This document shows positions 45,266 to 55,324 of a DNA stretch of 64,000 nt, piece by piece (position 1 is the stretch's first letter; the number at the start of each line of letters is the position of its first letter). The translations under genes were made by a program, and so were the position numbers. The DNA is taken from NCBI GenBank assembly GCA_002704625.1, contig PAGZ01000040.1, positions 46,364 to 110,363 of the forward strand, given 5' to 3'. This stretch comes from Candidatus Pelagibacter sp. GTDB taxonomy: Bacteria; Pseudomonadota; Alphaproteobacteria; Pelagibacterales; Pelagibacteraceae. The notes beneath the pieces were generated by a model that worked only from the letters and a program-made list of their open reading frames with translations, searched no databases and was not told the origin of the DNA.

Positions 45266-46188
45266 TTAAGATTTTTAATTTCCTCTATGGTATTTATACT
45301 TTTAGTTGAAACTTTGTCACTAATTCTTTTTACAAGCCCAGACAGTACTTTTCCAGGGCCTATTTCGATAAATTCATTAACGCCATTTTTTATCATAAAT
45401 AAAACGCTTTCTCTCCATCTAACTTTAGAGAAAATTTGTTTTACTAAAAGATTTTTAATTTTTTCAGAATTATTCTCTGATTCTGCTGTTACATTACAAA
45501 CTAAATCTACATTTGGATTTTTAAAGTTTGTATTCATAATTTTTTCTTCCATCTTTTTTGCTGCTATATTCATTAAAGAACAATGAAATGGGGCGCTTAC
45601 AGGTAAAAAAATTGACTTTTTTTTGTTTAACTTTAAAATTTTATTAATCTCTTCAATCGCAGATTTGTCTCCACTCAAAATTACTTGGCTGTCTGAGTTA
45701 TCATTTGCTATTTCGCATATCCCTTTTTCTTTGCCGATTTCAGCTATATGTTTTTCTACATCTTTAATTTTTAAACCCATAACTGCAAGCATAGAGCCTT
45801 TTCCTTCAGGTACCGCTTCTTGCATTGATTTTCCTCTCTCATGAAGAAGGAATACTGCATCAGAAAAAGTTAAAGATTTTGCAGACACCAAAGCGCTATA
45901 CTCTCCCAAAGAATGTCCTGCAAAATATTTTATATCCTTTAGTTGAATATTGAATTCTTCTGTAATCAATCGAAATATAGAATGGCTTATAGTCAATATT
46001 GCTGGTTGGGTATTCTTTGTTAATTTAAGTTCGCTCTCAGGACCTTCTAGAATTATTTTTGAAATAGGGTAATTTAATTTATCGTCTGCTTCTTTAAAAA
46101 TTTTTTTAACTAGGTTAAAACTATTAAATAATTCTTTGCCCATACCAACCGTTTGTGAACCTTGGCCTGGAAATATTAAAGTTTTCAT
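45262..46188 (-). CDS. fabD: Malonyl-CoA:ACP transacylase
   Basis: 308 residues. FPGQGSQTVGMG opens the protein, Ser93 in GHSLGEYSAL is the acyl-enzyme nucleophile, and His near residue 199 (SAPFHCSLM) is its partner. Supplies malonyl-ACP to fatty acid synthesis. First gene of its operon, divergent from rpsF. Confidence 0.95.
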   Translation of the reverse strand: MKTLIFPGQGSQTVGMGKELFNSFNLVKKIFKEADDKLNYPISKIILEGPESELKLTKNTQPAILTISHSIFRLITEEFNIQLKDIKYFAGHSLGEYSALVSAKSLTFSDAVFLLHERGKSMQEAVPEGKGSMLAVMGLKIKDVEKHIAEIGKEKGICEIANDNSDSQVILSGDKSAIEEINKILKLNKKKSIFLPVSAPFHCSLMNIAAKKMEEKIMNTNFKNPNVDLVCNVTAESENNSEKIKNLLVKQIFSKVRWRESVLFMIKNGVNEFIEIGPGKVLSGLVKRISDKVSTKSINTIEEIKNLK

Positions 46189-46222
46189 ATCAATCTAAAG
46201 TGATTAAACCCTATTATTACTA

Positions 46223-46251
46223 TTGTCTAAACAAAATTTAAATAGTATAAG
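46223..46251 (+). promoter_or_regulatory. Putative promoter of the rpsF operon
   Basis: TTGTCT (46223-46228), a 17-base spacer and TATAAG (46246-46251) lie 30 bases before the rpsF start. Match is moderate but spacing is ideal and the site lies in the only gap ahead of the ribosomal genes. Confidence 0.45.
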
Positions 46252-46281
46252 TCCGCATTTAAATAATAATTCAATAGCAAA

Positions 46282-46605
46282 ATGGCATTTTACGAACATA
46301 CATTTATCGGAAAACAAGATCTTTCAAATAAGGAAGTTGAAAATTTAGTCACAAAATATTCAGATTTAATAAATAAATCTGGAAAAATATTAAAAACAGA
46401 AAATTGGGGATTGCTTAATCTAGCATCGAAAATTAAAAAAAATAGGAAAGGCATTTTTATTCATTTTAAGATAGAAACAAAAGAAGAAAGCTCATTAAAA
46501 GAATTTGAAAAGAAACTTTCTATAGATAATAACGTATTAAGATATCTTACAGTTAAATATAATAAGCTGGATTTAGAAAAAGAATATTTTAGAATAACAA
46601 AATAA
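46282..46605 (+). CDS. rpsF: Ribosomal protein S6
   Basis: 107 residues. YEHTFIGKQDLSNKEVENL opens the fold and WGLLNLASKIKKNRKG is the conserved central region that contacts S18. First gene of rpsF-rpsR-rplI. Confidence 0.95.
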   Translation: MAFYEHTFIGKQDLSNKEVENLVTKYSDLINKSGKILKTENWGLLNLASKIKKNRKGIFIHFKIETKEESSLKEFEKKLSIDNNVLRYLTVKYNKLDLEKEYFRITK

Positions 46606-46608
46606 ATT

Positions 46609-46878
46609 ATGAGAAGAGATAAAAAAAAACAAAGAAAAAGAAGTGGATATAACAATAAATTAAGTCTTTTTCAAAAACCTGAAATCAGATTTAAAAAAAA
46701 TTGCCCTCTATCTATTAAAAACGCGCCGATAGTAGATTATAAAAATATTAAACTTATTAGAAAATATATTTCTGATACAGGTAAAATATTACCTTCAAGA
46801 ATAACTTCAGTTTCTCAGAATAAACAAAGGCAGCTATCTTTGGCTATCAAAAGAGCAAAAATATTGGGGCTGGTTTAA
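46609..46878 (+). CDS. rpsR: Ribosomal protein S18
   Basis: 89 residues, a little longer than usual with a basic N-terminus. DYKNIKLIRKYISDTGKILPSR and the C-terminal QRQLSLAIKRAKILGL are the S18 signature. Binds S6. Abuts rplI with no gap. Confidence 0.95.
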   Translation: MRRDKKKQRKRSGYNNKLSLFQKPEIRFKKNCPLSIKNAPIVDYKNIKLIRKYISDTGKILPSRITSVSQNKQRQLSLAIKRAKILGLV

Positions 46879-47334
46879 ATGCAAGTAATACTATTAGAAG
46901 ACATAAGAAATTTAGGAAAAATTGGAGAAATAGTTAAAGTAAAAGATGGGTTCGGTAGAAATTTCCTACTAAGACTGGGTAAGGCTTTGAGAGCTGATAA
47001 AGAAAATATAAATTTTGTTAATAAAAAAAAAGACGAAATAAATAAAAAAAATATTGAACAAAAGAAAATAGCAAAAAAAGTCCTTGAAAAAATTAAAAAC
47101 AAGAAATTAATCTTTAAAAAAGAAACTAAAGAAAATGGTGATCTTTTTGCTCCAATAAAACCAAGGGAAATTTCAAAATATTTCAGTGAAAATTTCAAAG
47201 AAACAATACATCCATCTCAAATTGATTTAAAACAAGAAATTAAAAAAGTAGGAAAATTTATACTTACTATTAATTTACACTCTGATCTGACATCAGAATT
47301 ACATGTTTTGGTTGAAAAAAAAGATGCAAAATAA
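46879..47334 (+). CDS. rplI: Ribosomal protein L9
   Basis: 151 residues: globular N-domain MQVILLEDIRNLGKIGE with GFGRNFLL, a long Lys-rich helix, and a C-terminal domain. Direct abutment with rpsR suggests coupling. Confidence 0.95.
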   Translation: MQVILLEDIRNLGKIGEIVKVKDGFGRNFLLRLGKALRADKENINFVNKKKDEINKKNIEQKKIAKKVLEKIKNKKLIFKKETKENGDLFAPIKPREISKYFSENFKETIHPSQIDLKQEIKKVGKFILTINLHSDLTSELHVLVEKKDAK

Positions 47335-47418
47335 TCTTTTAAATTTTCCACAATAAGAAAAAAAAGTTAATAACTTTTGTGTTTCAATAAAGAGTGATTC
47401 CTATAGTGTCATTTTTCC

Positions 47419-48858
47419 ATGGAAAAACTAAGAGTTGATAATTTAAACATAAATAAAGAAAAAAAATTGCCCTCAAACTTAGAGGCAGAGCAGGCATTAA
47501 TTGGATCAGTTTTGGTTAATAATGATATAATTGATGAGATTTCAAATATTATAAATAAAAATGAATTTTACGATCCGTTACACTCAAAAATTTATGGTTT
47601 AATTGAAAATTTACACAATAAGGGAATGATAGCAAACCCAATTACTCTAAAAAACTCTCTAGAAAAAGACGAAGGTCTTTCCGAGATCGGAGGGGCAGAG
47701 TACTTGGTAAAATTGACACGATTTTCCTCTTCCACAAAACAATCAATTGATTATGCAAAAATTATTCATGAAAAATTTGTAAGACGTGAACTTGTTCAAA
47801 TATCCCAAAATTTATCTGATGAGTCGTTAGACGATACAACGGAAAAATCTGGTGAAATTATTATACAAGATACTGAAAAATCATTATTTGATCTCGCAGA
47901 GAGAGGTGCATTTAATCAATCTTTTTTAAAATTTAATGAAGCTTTAGACCAAACTATTGAAATGGCAACTAATGCCATGAAAAATGATCAGGGTATAGTC
48001 GGTATTCCCACTGGTCTTGATGATCTTGATGAGAGACTAGGTGGTCTTCATAAATCTGACTTAGTTATTATTGCTGGCCGACCGTCTATGGGTAAAACAT
48101 CTTTAGCGACAAATATAGCTTATCATGCAGCAAAAAAGATTTTGGATAAAAATAAAAAATCATCTGTTGCTTTTTTTTCTTTAGAAATGTCTTCAGAACA
48201 GTTGTCTACTAGAATTTTGTCTGAACAGGCCCGTATAAAATCAAACGACATAAGAAGAGGAAAGGTTTCTGAAGAGGAATTTAATAGATTAATTGAAACA
48301 TCTAGAAATATTCATGAACTTCCACTTTACATTGATGAAACTCCAGCAATAACGATTGCTGCATTATCTAATAGGGCAAGAAGAATAAAAAGGCTTTTTG
48401 GATTAGATTTAATAGTAGTTGATTATATCCAACTGATGACAACTGGAAGTAAGAGATTTGAAGGTAGAGTGCAAGAAATATCAGAAATTACACAGGGCCT
48501 AAAAGCTCTTGCAAAAGAATTGGGAGTTCCAGTCTTAGCTCTATCACAGCTTTCTCGTGCAGTTGAACAAAGAGATGATAAAAAACCTCAGCTTTCTGAT
48601 TTAAGAGAGTCTGGTTCAATTGAACAAGATGCTGATGTAGTAATGTTTGTTTTTAGAGAAGAATACTACCTTGAGAGAAAAGAACCTAAGTTGGGAACTG
48701 TTGAACATGGAGAATGGCAGTCAAAAATGAACGAATTACTTGGATCTGCAGATATAATAATTGGGAAGCAGAGACATGGACCTACAGGAAATGTCAAAGT
48801 AGAGTTTGAAGGCATCTATACTAGATTCAAAAATGCTTCTAATACTGGGCAAAAATAA
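47419..48858 (+). CDS. dnaB: Replicative DNA helicase
   Basis: 479-residue hexameric helicase. The N-terminal domain starts LPSNLEAEQALIGSVLVN. The RecA-like domain has Walker A GRPSMGKTSLA and Walker B LIVVDYIQLM, followed by SRAVEQRDDKKPQLSDLRESG. It lies 84 bases after rplI in the common rpsF-rpsR-rplI-dnaB order. No intein. Confidence 0.97.
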   Translation: MEKLRVDNLNINKEKKLPSNLEAEQALIGSVLVNNDIIDEISNIINKNEFYDPLHSKIYGLIENLHNKGMIANPITLKNSLEKDEGLSEIGGAEYLVKLTRFSSSTKQSIDYAKIIHEKFVRRELVQISQNLSDESLDDTTEKSGEIIIQDTEKSLFDLAERGAFNQSFLKFNEALDQTIEMATNAMKNDQGIVGIPTGLDDLDERLGGLHKSDLVIIAGRPSMGKTSLATNIAYHAAKKILDKNKKSSVAFFSLEMSSEQLSTRILSEQARIKSNDIRRGKVSEEEFNRLIETSRNIHELPLYIDETPAITIAALSNRARRIKRLFGLDLIVVDYIQLMTTGSKRFEGRVQEISEITQGLKALAKELGVPVLALSQLSRAVEQRDDKKPQLSDLRESGSIEQDADVVMFVFREEYYLERKEPKLGTVEHGEWQSKMNELLGSADIIIGKQRHGPTGNVKVEFEGIYTRFKNASNTGQK

Positions 48859-48899
48859 GTAATTTTAAATTATGCTCTTTTAAGCTATACCTAATTATA

Positions 48900-51389
48900 G
48901 TGATACTCTCTAATATATACAGAAGTATAGTAATAGAAAAACCAAAAATAACTTTAATAATATTAATTATAACATTGTTAAGCTTTGGATATTTTTCAAA
49001 GAATTTTCAATTAGATGCTTCTTCGGATACTTTGCTATTAGAAAATGATCCAGATCTAAAATATTTAAGAGAAATAAATAAAAGATATGGATCTAAAGAT
49101 TTTCTGGTTTTAACATATACTCACGAACCTAACGAGACATTTAAATCAGAAAATACAATTAAAAACCTCGCATTACTAAAAAATTCATTAGAAAATTTAG
49201 ATTGGGTAAGTAATGTTATTACTATATTAGATGTTCCTCTTCTCAAAAATAATGACGACCCCTTAGCAGAAAGAATAAAAAACTATAAAACTTTATCTAC
49301 TTCAGATGTAAATTTAGATAGAGGCTTTGATGAAATTATCAATAGCCCAATATATAAAGATTTTGTTGTTAGCAGCGATGGAAAAACAAGTGGTATTTTA
49401 GTCTACATTAAACCTGATAAAAAATTTTCTAAATTAATTGAAAAAAAAAACGATTATTTAGATAGAAAAATTAAAGGACAACTTTCTTCAAAAGAAAAAA
49501 ATTCATATAAAGCTTTTTTGAAAGAATATGATCTTTACAAAAAATCTTACAATAAAAAAAATCATGAAAATATAAATGAAATTAGAAAAATTATAGAAGA
49601 ACACCCTGCCCCAGGAAGTGTTAAAAAAAATTTATCAGATATATATCCAATAATCCATCTCGGTGGCATACCAATGATAGCTGACGATATGATGACATTT
49701 ATAAAAAATGACATAATTGTTTTTGGAGCAGGTGTATTTTTATTTATTGTTTTTACACTTTGGTTTGTTTTTAGAAGTTTGCTTTGGGTACTTGTGCCAC
49801 TACTAAGCTGTTTTTTTTCAGTTTTAATAATGATAGGTTTTCTTGGATTAGTCGGTTGGAAAGTCACCGTAATATCATCAAATTTTATTGCTCTTATGCT
49901 AATTTTAACAATGGCAATGAATATTCATATGAGCGTAAGATATCTACAGTACAGGAGAGAAAATCCTGATGTATCAAACAATGAATCTCTTCTCTGGACA
50001 TCTGAAAGAATGTTTTTACCAATTCTATATACGGTTCTTACAACCATATGTGCGTTCCTATCTCTAATTTTTAGCGGTATTAAACCTATCATAGATTTTG
50101 GTTGGATGATGACTGTTGGTTTATTGGTTTCAATGTTTGTTACTTTTACCCTTTTGCCCTCAATATTAAATATTTTAAGCAAAAATAGCACAAATTACAG
50201 GGATCAAAAAAAATCTTTTGTAACCACATTTTTGAGTAATGTTGCTCAAAAAAATACTAAAACAATATTTTCATCAGCTGCTTTAATCATAATAATTAGC
50301 ATTATCGGTATTACTAAATTAGAAGTTGAGAATAGTTTTATTAACTACTTTGACAAAGAAACTGAAATATATAAAGGAATGAAATTAATAGATGAAGAAC
50401 TTGGGGGCACAACTCCTCTTGACATAATAATAAAGTTTCCAAAAAAAGAAAAAGAAATTGATACTGATGATGATTGGGGCGATGATGAAAGTGATGACTC
50501 AAAATATTGGTTTACTAGAAATAAAATAGACAGAATCATTAAAGTACATGATTATTTAGATGAGCTAGACTCGGTTGGTAAGGTAATATCTTTTGCTTCA
50601 ATTGTTAGGGTTGCGGAGGATCTAAGCGGTGGAAAAAGATTAGAAGGTTTAGAAATGGGGGTTTTATATACTAAATTACCTAACTCTATTAAGAAAGAAG
50701 TTATAGATCCTTATGTTTCCATAGAAGATGACGAAGCCAGAATTGGTTTAAGAGTTCTAGACTCTAAAGAAAATCTTAGAAGAAATGAACTTATAAAAAA
50801 AATTGAATATGATTTAGAAAATAAACTTGGTTTAGATAACAAAGAATTTAAGCTAGCTGGTGTTCTAATCTTATTTAATAATCTTTTACAGAGCTTATTT
50901 AAATCTCAAATTCTTACTTTAGGTGTAGTAATGGCAGGAATTACCTTTATGTTTTTGATTTTATTTAGAAATATTACATTGTCATTAATTGGAGTGGTTC
51001 CAAACTTTATGGCTGCTTTTTTAATTTTAGGAATTATTGGCTTACTAGGCATTCCTTTGGATATGATGACCATAACAATTGCTGCAATAACTATAGGTAT
51101 AGCCGTAGATAACAGCATTCATTATATTTACAGATTCAAGGAAGAATTTAAAACAATTAAAGATTATAATAAAACTCTTGAGAAATGTCATAACACAGTC
51201 GGTGTCGCAATATTAAATACTTCTATAACAATAGTTTTTGGCTTTTCAATTTTGGTACTTTCAAATTTCATTCCTACAATTTATTTTGGTGTTTTCACAG
51301 GCATAGCCATGTTGTTAGCTATGATATCTGTTTTAACTTTATTGCCTAAATTGATTTTAACTTTCAAGCCATTTAAAAATGTTGGATAA
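48900..51389 (+). CDS. MMPL/RND-superfamily exporter
   Basis: 829 residues starting at GTG. Two repeats, each a large periplasmic domain with a group of membrane helices (about 10-30 and 270-430; 460-480 and 670-820). LDASSDTLLLENDPDL after helix 1 is typical of this group, which includes hopanoid transporter HpnN. GWKVTVISSNFIALMLILTM lies in the first helix bundle. Likely moves a lipid or hydrophobic molecule outward from the inner membrane by proton motive force. It overlaps cvpA by 11 bases, so the two are probably one unit. Substrate unknown. Confidence 0.8.
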   Translation: MILSNIYRSIVIEKPKITLIILIITLLSFGYFSKNFQLDASSDTLLLENDPDLKYLREINKRYGSKDFLVLTYTHEPNETFKSENTIKNLALLKNSLENLDWVSNVITILDVPLLKNNDDPLAERIKNYKTLSTSDVNLDRGFDEIINSPIYKDFVVSSDGKTSGILVYIKPDKKFSKLIEKKNDYLDRKIKGQLSSKEKNSYKAFLKEYDLYKKSYNKKNHENINEIRKIIEEHPAPGSVKKNLSDIYPIIHLGGIPMIADDMMTFIKNDIIVFGAGVFLFIVFTLWFVFRSLLWVLVPLLSCFFSVLIMIGFLGLVGWKVTVISSNFIALMLILTMAMNIHMSVRYLQYRRENPDVSNNESLLWTSERMFLPILYTVLTTICAFLSLIFSGIKPIIDFGWMMTVGLLVSMFVTFTLLPSILNILSKNSTNYRDQKKSFVTTFLSNVAQKNTKTIFSSAALIIIISIIGITKLEVENSFINYFDKETEIYKGMKLIDEELGGTTPLDIIIKFPKKEKEIDTDDDWGDDESDDSKYWFTRNKIDRIIKVHDYLDELDSVGKVISFASIVRVAEDLSGGKRLEGLEMGVLYTKLPNSIKKEVIDPYVSIEDDEARIGLRVLDSKENLRRNELIKKIEYDLENKLGLDNKEFKLAGVLILFNNLLQSLFKSQILTLGVVMAGITFMFLILFRNITLSLIGVVPNFMAAFLILGIIGLLGIPLDMMTITIAAITIGIAVDNSIHYIYRFKEEFKTIKDYNKTLEKCHNTVGVAILNTSITIVFGFSILVLSNFIPTIYFGVFTGIAMLLAMISVLTLLPKLILTFKPFKNVG

Positions 51390-51927
51390 TTTAATCTCTT
51401 CTGTAAGAGAAAATATTGTTTTATTTGACATAATATTTTTAATTTTTATTACTTATTTTTCAATTCAATGTTTTGCTAAAGGATTTTTTATAAGTTTGGT
51501 GTCTTTTCTAAAATGGGTTCTGGCTTTAATCATTACTATAATCTTGGTGCCTAAAATTGAACCGTTTGTATCTGATTTTGTTAATAACGAATATGTATCT
51601 GGAATTGGTTTGGGAATTTCTGTTTATATATTGTCATTATTTGTTTTGATTCTATTAGGAAAATCTTTAGGTCGACTATTCTCTTATACTGGGCTTGGAT
51701 CAGTTGATAAAATATTTGGATTTTTCTTTGGTATTTTTAAAGGATATGTTTTTGCTGTGTGTATATTTACAATCGTGAATTGGTTTTATTCATTCGAAAA
51801 ATGGGATATGTCTCTTAAGAATTCATACTTTTTTTCTATAACTGAAAAAGGTAGTAGTTTGTTAATTGAGGAATTCCCAGACAGAAATGACATAGAGGAT
51901 ACAAAAAACGAAATAGAAAAAATTTAA
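51379..51927 (+). CDS. cvpA: CvpA-family membrane protein
   Basis: 182 residues with four hydrophobic segments. FDIIFLIFITYFSIQCFAKG and GSVDKIFGFFFGIFKGYVF are CvpA-like (the Gly-rich end of the third helix region). CvpA commonly precedes purF. Role in E. coli is linked to colicin V and envelope. Abuts purF. Confidence 0.85.
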   Translation: MLDNLISSVRENIVLFDIIFLIFITYFSIQCFAKGFFISLVSFLKWVLALIITIILVPKIEPFVSDFVNNEYVSGIGLGISVYILSLFVLILLGKSLGRLFSYTGLGSVDKIFGFFFGIFKGYVFAVCIFTIVNWFYSFEKWDMSLKNSYFFSITEKGSSLLIEEFPDRNDIEDTKNEIEKI

Positions 51928-53364
51928 ATGCAAAAAATTAGAGAAGAATGTGGAATTTTTGGAGTTTATAATGTAGTTGATGCTTCAGCATTAACTGCAT
52001 TGGGTTTGCATGCATTACAACATAGAGGTCAGGAAGGTTGCGGTATTGTTTCTTTTGATGGAAATAATTTTCATTCGGAAAAAAGAAATGGTTTGGTTGG
52101 TGATAATTTTACTAATAAAGAAGTTTTAAAAAAACTACCTGGTAATTATGCAATTGGCCATAACCGTTATTCTACTACTGGAGAAACTTCTTTAAGAAAT
52201 ATACAACCTTTTTTTGCAGACCTTTACGGTGGTGGCATAAGTATTGCTCATAACGGAAACCTAACCAATGCAATTCAATTAAGAGAAAATCTTGTAAAAA
52301 ATGGAGCTATATTTAGAACAACATCTGACACGGAGACAATTGTTCAATTAATTGCCAGATCTAGTAGATCAAAGATTGTTGACAAATTAGTTGATGCATT
52401 GTTTCAAATTCAGGGTGGCTATGCACTTGTTATAATGACAAACAAAAAACTAATTGGTGTAAGGGACCCGTTGGGTATAAGGCCTTTGATTTTAGGAAAA
52501 ATTAAGAATTCCTATGTTCTTGCTTCGGAAACTTGTGCTTTAGATATTATTGGAGCAAAGTTTGTCCGGGAAATTGAAAATGGAGAAATAGTTGTAATTG
52601 AAAAAGATATGATCCAAAGCTTTAAGCCTTTTCCTCCAAGGAAAAGTAGACCATGTGTTTTTGAATATATATATTTTGCAAGACCAGACAGTCTTCTCAA
52701 AGGCAAATGTGCTTATGAATATAGAAAAAAACTTGGATATGAATTAGCAAAAGAGTCTGGTGATGCGGGGGAAATTGTTATTCCTGTCCCTGACTCAGGT
52801 GTTCCAGCAGCTATAGGGTTTTCTCAATATAAAAAAATAAATTTTGAACTTGGACTTATTAGAAATCATTATGTAGGCAGAACTTTTATTGAGCCTTCAC
52901 AAAATATTAGAAGCTTAGGTGTCAAACTAAAACTTAGTGCGAACATGTCCTCAATAAAAAATAAATCGGTGGTTTTAATTGATGACTCCTTAGTAAGAGG
53001 AACAACTTGTCACAAAATTGTTAAAATGCTTTACAATTCTGGTGCAAAAGAAGTTCATGTAAGAATAGCATCGCCGGAAATAAAGTTCCCAGACTTTTAT
53101 GGGATTGATATGCCTACCAGAAAAGAACTATTAGCGGCTAATAAAAACTTAAAAGAGATTAGAGATTATATTGGTGCAGACTCAATTAAATTTCTTACTA
53201 TAGATGGAATGTATAATGCTTTATTTGATGCTAATCGTAATAATGTTTACCCTCAGTTTACAGATCATTATTTTACTGGCGAATATCCAATTAAACCTGT
53301 AGATCAAATAACTGATGAAAAAGTAACTCAATTATCATTTTTAAGTGGCAAATCTAATAACTAA
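51928..53364 (+). CDS. purF: Amidophosphoribosyltransferase
   Basis: 478 residues, first step of purine synthesis. A seven-residue propeptide (MQKIREE) precedes the nucleophile Cys8 of the glutaminase domain, RYSTTG and GNLTN are conserved, and the PRPP domain has VVLIDDSLVRGTT. Convergent with bamB (1 base apart). Confidence 0.96.
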   Translation: MQKIREECGIFGVYNVVDASALTALGLHALQHRGQEGCGIVSFDGNNFHSEKRNGLVGDNFTNKEVLKKLPGNYAIGHNRYSTTGETSLRNIQPFFADLYGGGISIAHNGNLTNAIQLRENLVKNGAIFRTTSDTETIVQLIARSSRSKIVDKLVDALFQIQGGYALVIMTNKKLIGVRDPLGIRPLILGKIKNSYVLASETCALDIIGAKFVREIENGEIVVIEKDMIQSFKPFPPRKSRPCVFEYIYFARPDSLLKGKCAYEYRKKLGYELAKESGDAGEIVIPVPDSGVPAAIGFSQYKKINFELGLIRNHYVGRTFIEPSQNIRSLGVKLKLSANMSSIKNKSVVLIDDSLVRGTTCHKIVKMLYNSGAKEVHVRIASPEIKFPDFYGIDMPTRKELLAANKNLKEIRDYIGADSIKFLTIDGMYNALFDANRNNVYPQFTDHYFTGEYPIKPVDQITDEKVTQLSFLSGKSNN

Positions 53365-53365
53365 T

Positions 53366-54700
53366 TTAATTAAAAATTAAAACTCTCATTTTTTTATCAA
53401 TAACGTAAATGTTTTTATCTACTATGATTGGATTTGAAAAAAAACCAGATTTTGACGCTTTTGTATAATTGATAATTTTTCCGTTTCTGTAATCTAAAAA
53501 TAAAAAATATCCATTTGATGTGGAAGCTAATATTTTATTTGATAGAAGTAATATAGAAACAATGTCTCCTATCTTTTCTTTTTTTAATTCTTTTTTGTTC
53601 TTGAATAAATTGACAGACCAAAGAACTTTACCGGACATTAAGTCAACATTTAAAAAGAAACCATTTTTTGAAGCTAAGAAAATAAATTCATTTGTAATTA
53701 TTGGTCTTAGATAAGTAGAAAACGGAAGTTCCCATTTTATAACTCCGTTTTTTGTGTCTATTGAATATGTGGATTTGGAACTACTGAATAAAATTTCATT
53801 TTTTTTATAGATAATTGGGGATGAATAAAATAAATCAGAACCCCTGTTTAAACTATAAAACCAGTTAAGATTTTTCATTTTGTAATTTAAAGAATAAACT
53901 TCTCCGTTTGAGGTTATAAAATAAACATTATTGTTATCTTTATCTGCAACAACATTTGTTTGTTGATTAGATTTTAAAAATGAAGGAAACGTTTCTAGGC
54001 CTATATTTTGTGTGCCATCTTTTTGATTTATTGAGTAAAACTTATTATCTTGATTTAAGATAAAAATATTTTCATCATCTGTTTTGATATTTGATTTAAA
54101 GGGGATCCCATAATTTTTTGCCCAATTAAGTTTTCCTGTTTCTATTTCTAAGGAGTATATATAGCCCACATTGTCCGCAATAATTAAATTATTATTTGAT
54201 AAAATAAGCTTTTTAATAATTGCCATATTTTTATATCTTTTTTTATAAAAATTATATTTCCATTTAAGTTTTTTATTTGGAATAGAAAAATTATAAATAT
54301 TACCTGAAAAATCATAAAAAATTATTTCATTATTTAATATCAACGGTTCAAAAAATTGAGGTGGTAATTTAAATTTATTTTTTCCAATTTTTTTACTTTT
54401 GTAAATTAATTGGTTTTTATTTTCATAATTTAAATGGGGAATGTAGTTACTTGAGTCATAGTTTCTTTCGGTCCAATTTATAATATTAAGAGGTTTATTA
54501 ATTTTTTTTGCTATAGTACCCGAAATCTCTTTTGTAAATTTCTTCTCTTTTTCGAATACAAGTTTTGAGTTCTTTTGTACGTTTTCTCTTTCTAAATCAG
54601 CCAACCTATCATCAAAAAAACCACCAGGATTTTTAAATGAGCAACTGCTTGAAATAAATAAGATTTTTAATAAAACAATTAGCTTAATATATCCAATCAT
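53366..54700 (-). CDS. bamB: BamB-like outer membrane assembly lipoprotein
   Basis: 444 residues with an N-terminal hydrophobic segment ending SSSC (possible lipobox Cys). The rest is PQQ-type beta-propeller repeats, with the recurrent pattern Asn/Gly-x-L-x-W (for example GKLNWAKNYG, GVIKWELP, GKVLWSVN). A scaffold of the BAM complex that folds barrel proteins such as LptD. Its ATG overlaps the stop of the YfgM-like gene, the order seen in E. coli (yfgM-bamB). Confidence 0.8.
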   Translation of the reverse strand: MIGYIKLIVLLKILFISSSCSFKNPGGFFDDRLADLERENVQKNSKLVFEKEKKFTKEISGTIAKKINKPLNIINWTERNYDSSNYIPHLNYENKNQLIYKSKKIGKNKFKLPPQFFEPLILNNEIIFYDFSGNIYNFSIPNKKLKWKYNFYKKRYKNMAIIKKLILSNNNLIIADNVGYIYSLEIETGKLNWAKNYGIPFKSNIKTDDENIFILNQDNKFYSINQKDGTQNIGLETFPSFLKSNQQTNVVADKDNNNVYFITSNGEVYSLNYKMKNLNWFYSLNRGSDLFYSSPIIYKKNEILFSSSKSTYSIDTKNGVIKWELPFSTYLRPIITNEFIFLASKNGFFLNVDLMSGKVLWSVNLFKNKKELKKEKIGDIVSILLLSNKILASTSNGYFLFLDYRNGKIINYTKASKSGFFSNPIIVDKNIYVIDKKMRVLIFN

Positions 54701-55320
54701 TTTTTGATTAATTTTAATTTTCTTTCAATATCGTTTTTATCAATATTGAGATTATCCTTATCATTTAATAATTTAAAATAATATTGTTCTGCCTTATTAA
54801 ATTCTTTTTTTTCAAAATAAAAATCTGCTAAAAATTTAATAGACTGAATTTTCCAAACTGATTCTGAATTGATTATTGGATTAAGTAAATCTAGTAATTC
54901 TTTTTCGTTTATGCCTTCAGATATATATATGGCTTTCTTTAATTTTAAAAGATTTAGATCTTCTTGATTTAATCCTTTTATAGACAAAACTTCATCAAAA
55001 TATTTAGAAACTATAGTTTTGTCTTTTTCTAAATCTTGATCAATAATTAAAAATAACGAAAGAGGTGAATAAATTATATCTTTTTGATAAATAATATTTT
55101 TTAAAATTTCAAAAGACGAACTAAAATTTTTATTTATTAAAAAAACTTTTGCCTCAATATAATTTTCAGAAATTTCTATTCTTTTATTCTTCTTGCTATG
55201 ATCAAACCAAAAAAATAAGCATATAATTAAAAAAATAATTACTAAAATACTGATTATAATTTTTTGGTTAGATTTAATATAATCTTTAAAACTTTTTTTA
55301 TCTATATTTTCTGTGTTCAT
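54697..55320 (-). CDS. YfgM-like inner-membrane TPR protein
   Basis: 207 residues from ATG 55320 (MNTENIDKKSFKDYIK), which follows the panB stop by 4 bases; starting at 55398 would lie inside panB. One membrane helix (about residues 22-38) follows a cytoplasmic N-terminus, then a tetratricopeptide-like helical domain. Matches the YfgM/TPR_21 layout, which interacts with SecYEG and periplasmic chaperones in E. coli. Partner of bamB. Confidence 0.7.
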   Translation of the reverse strand: MNTENIDKKSFKDYIKSNQKIIISILVIIFLIICLFFWFDHSKKNKRIEISENYIEAKVFLINKNFSSSFEILKNIIYQKDIIYSPLSLFLIIDQDLEKDKTIVSKYFDEVLSIKGLNQEDLNLLKLKKAIYISEGINEKELLDLLNPIINSESVWKIQSIKFLADFYFEKKEFNKAEQYYFKLLNDKDNLNIDKNDIERKLKLIKK

Positions 55321-55324
55321 ACTT

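Noticed and set aside
47362..47378. 8-bp perfect dyad between rplI and dnaB as a terminator
   Set aside because: The spacer is a single base and the arms are AT only, so no stable hairpin; could be chance.
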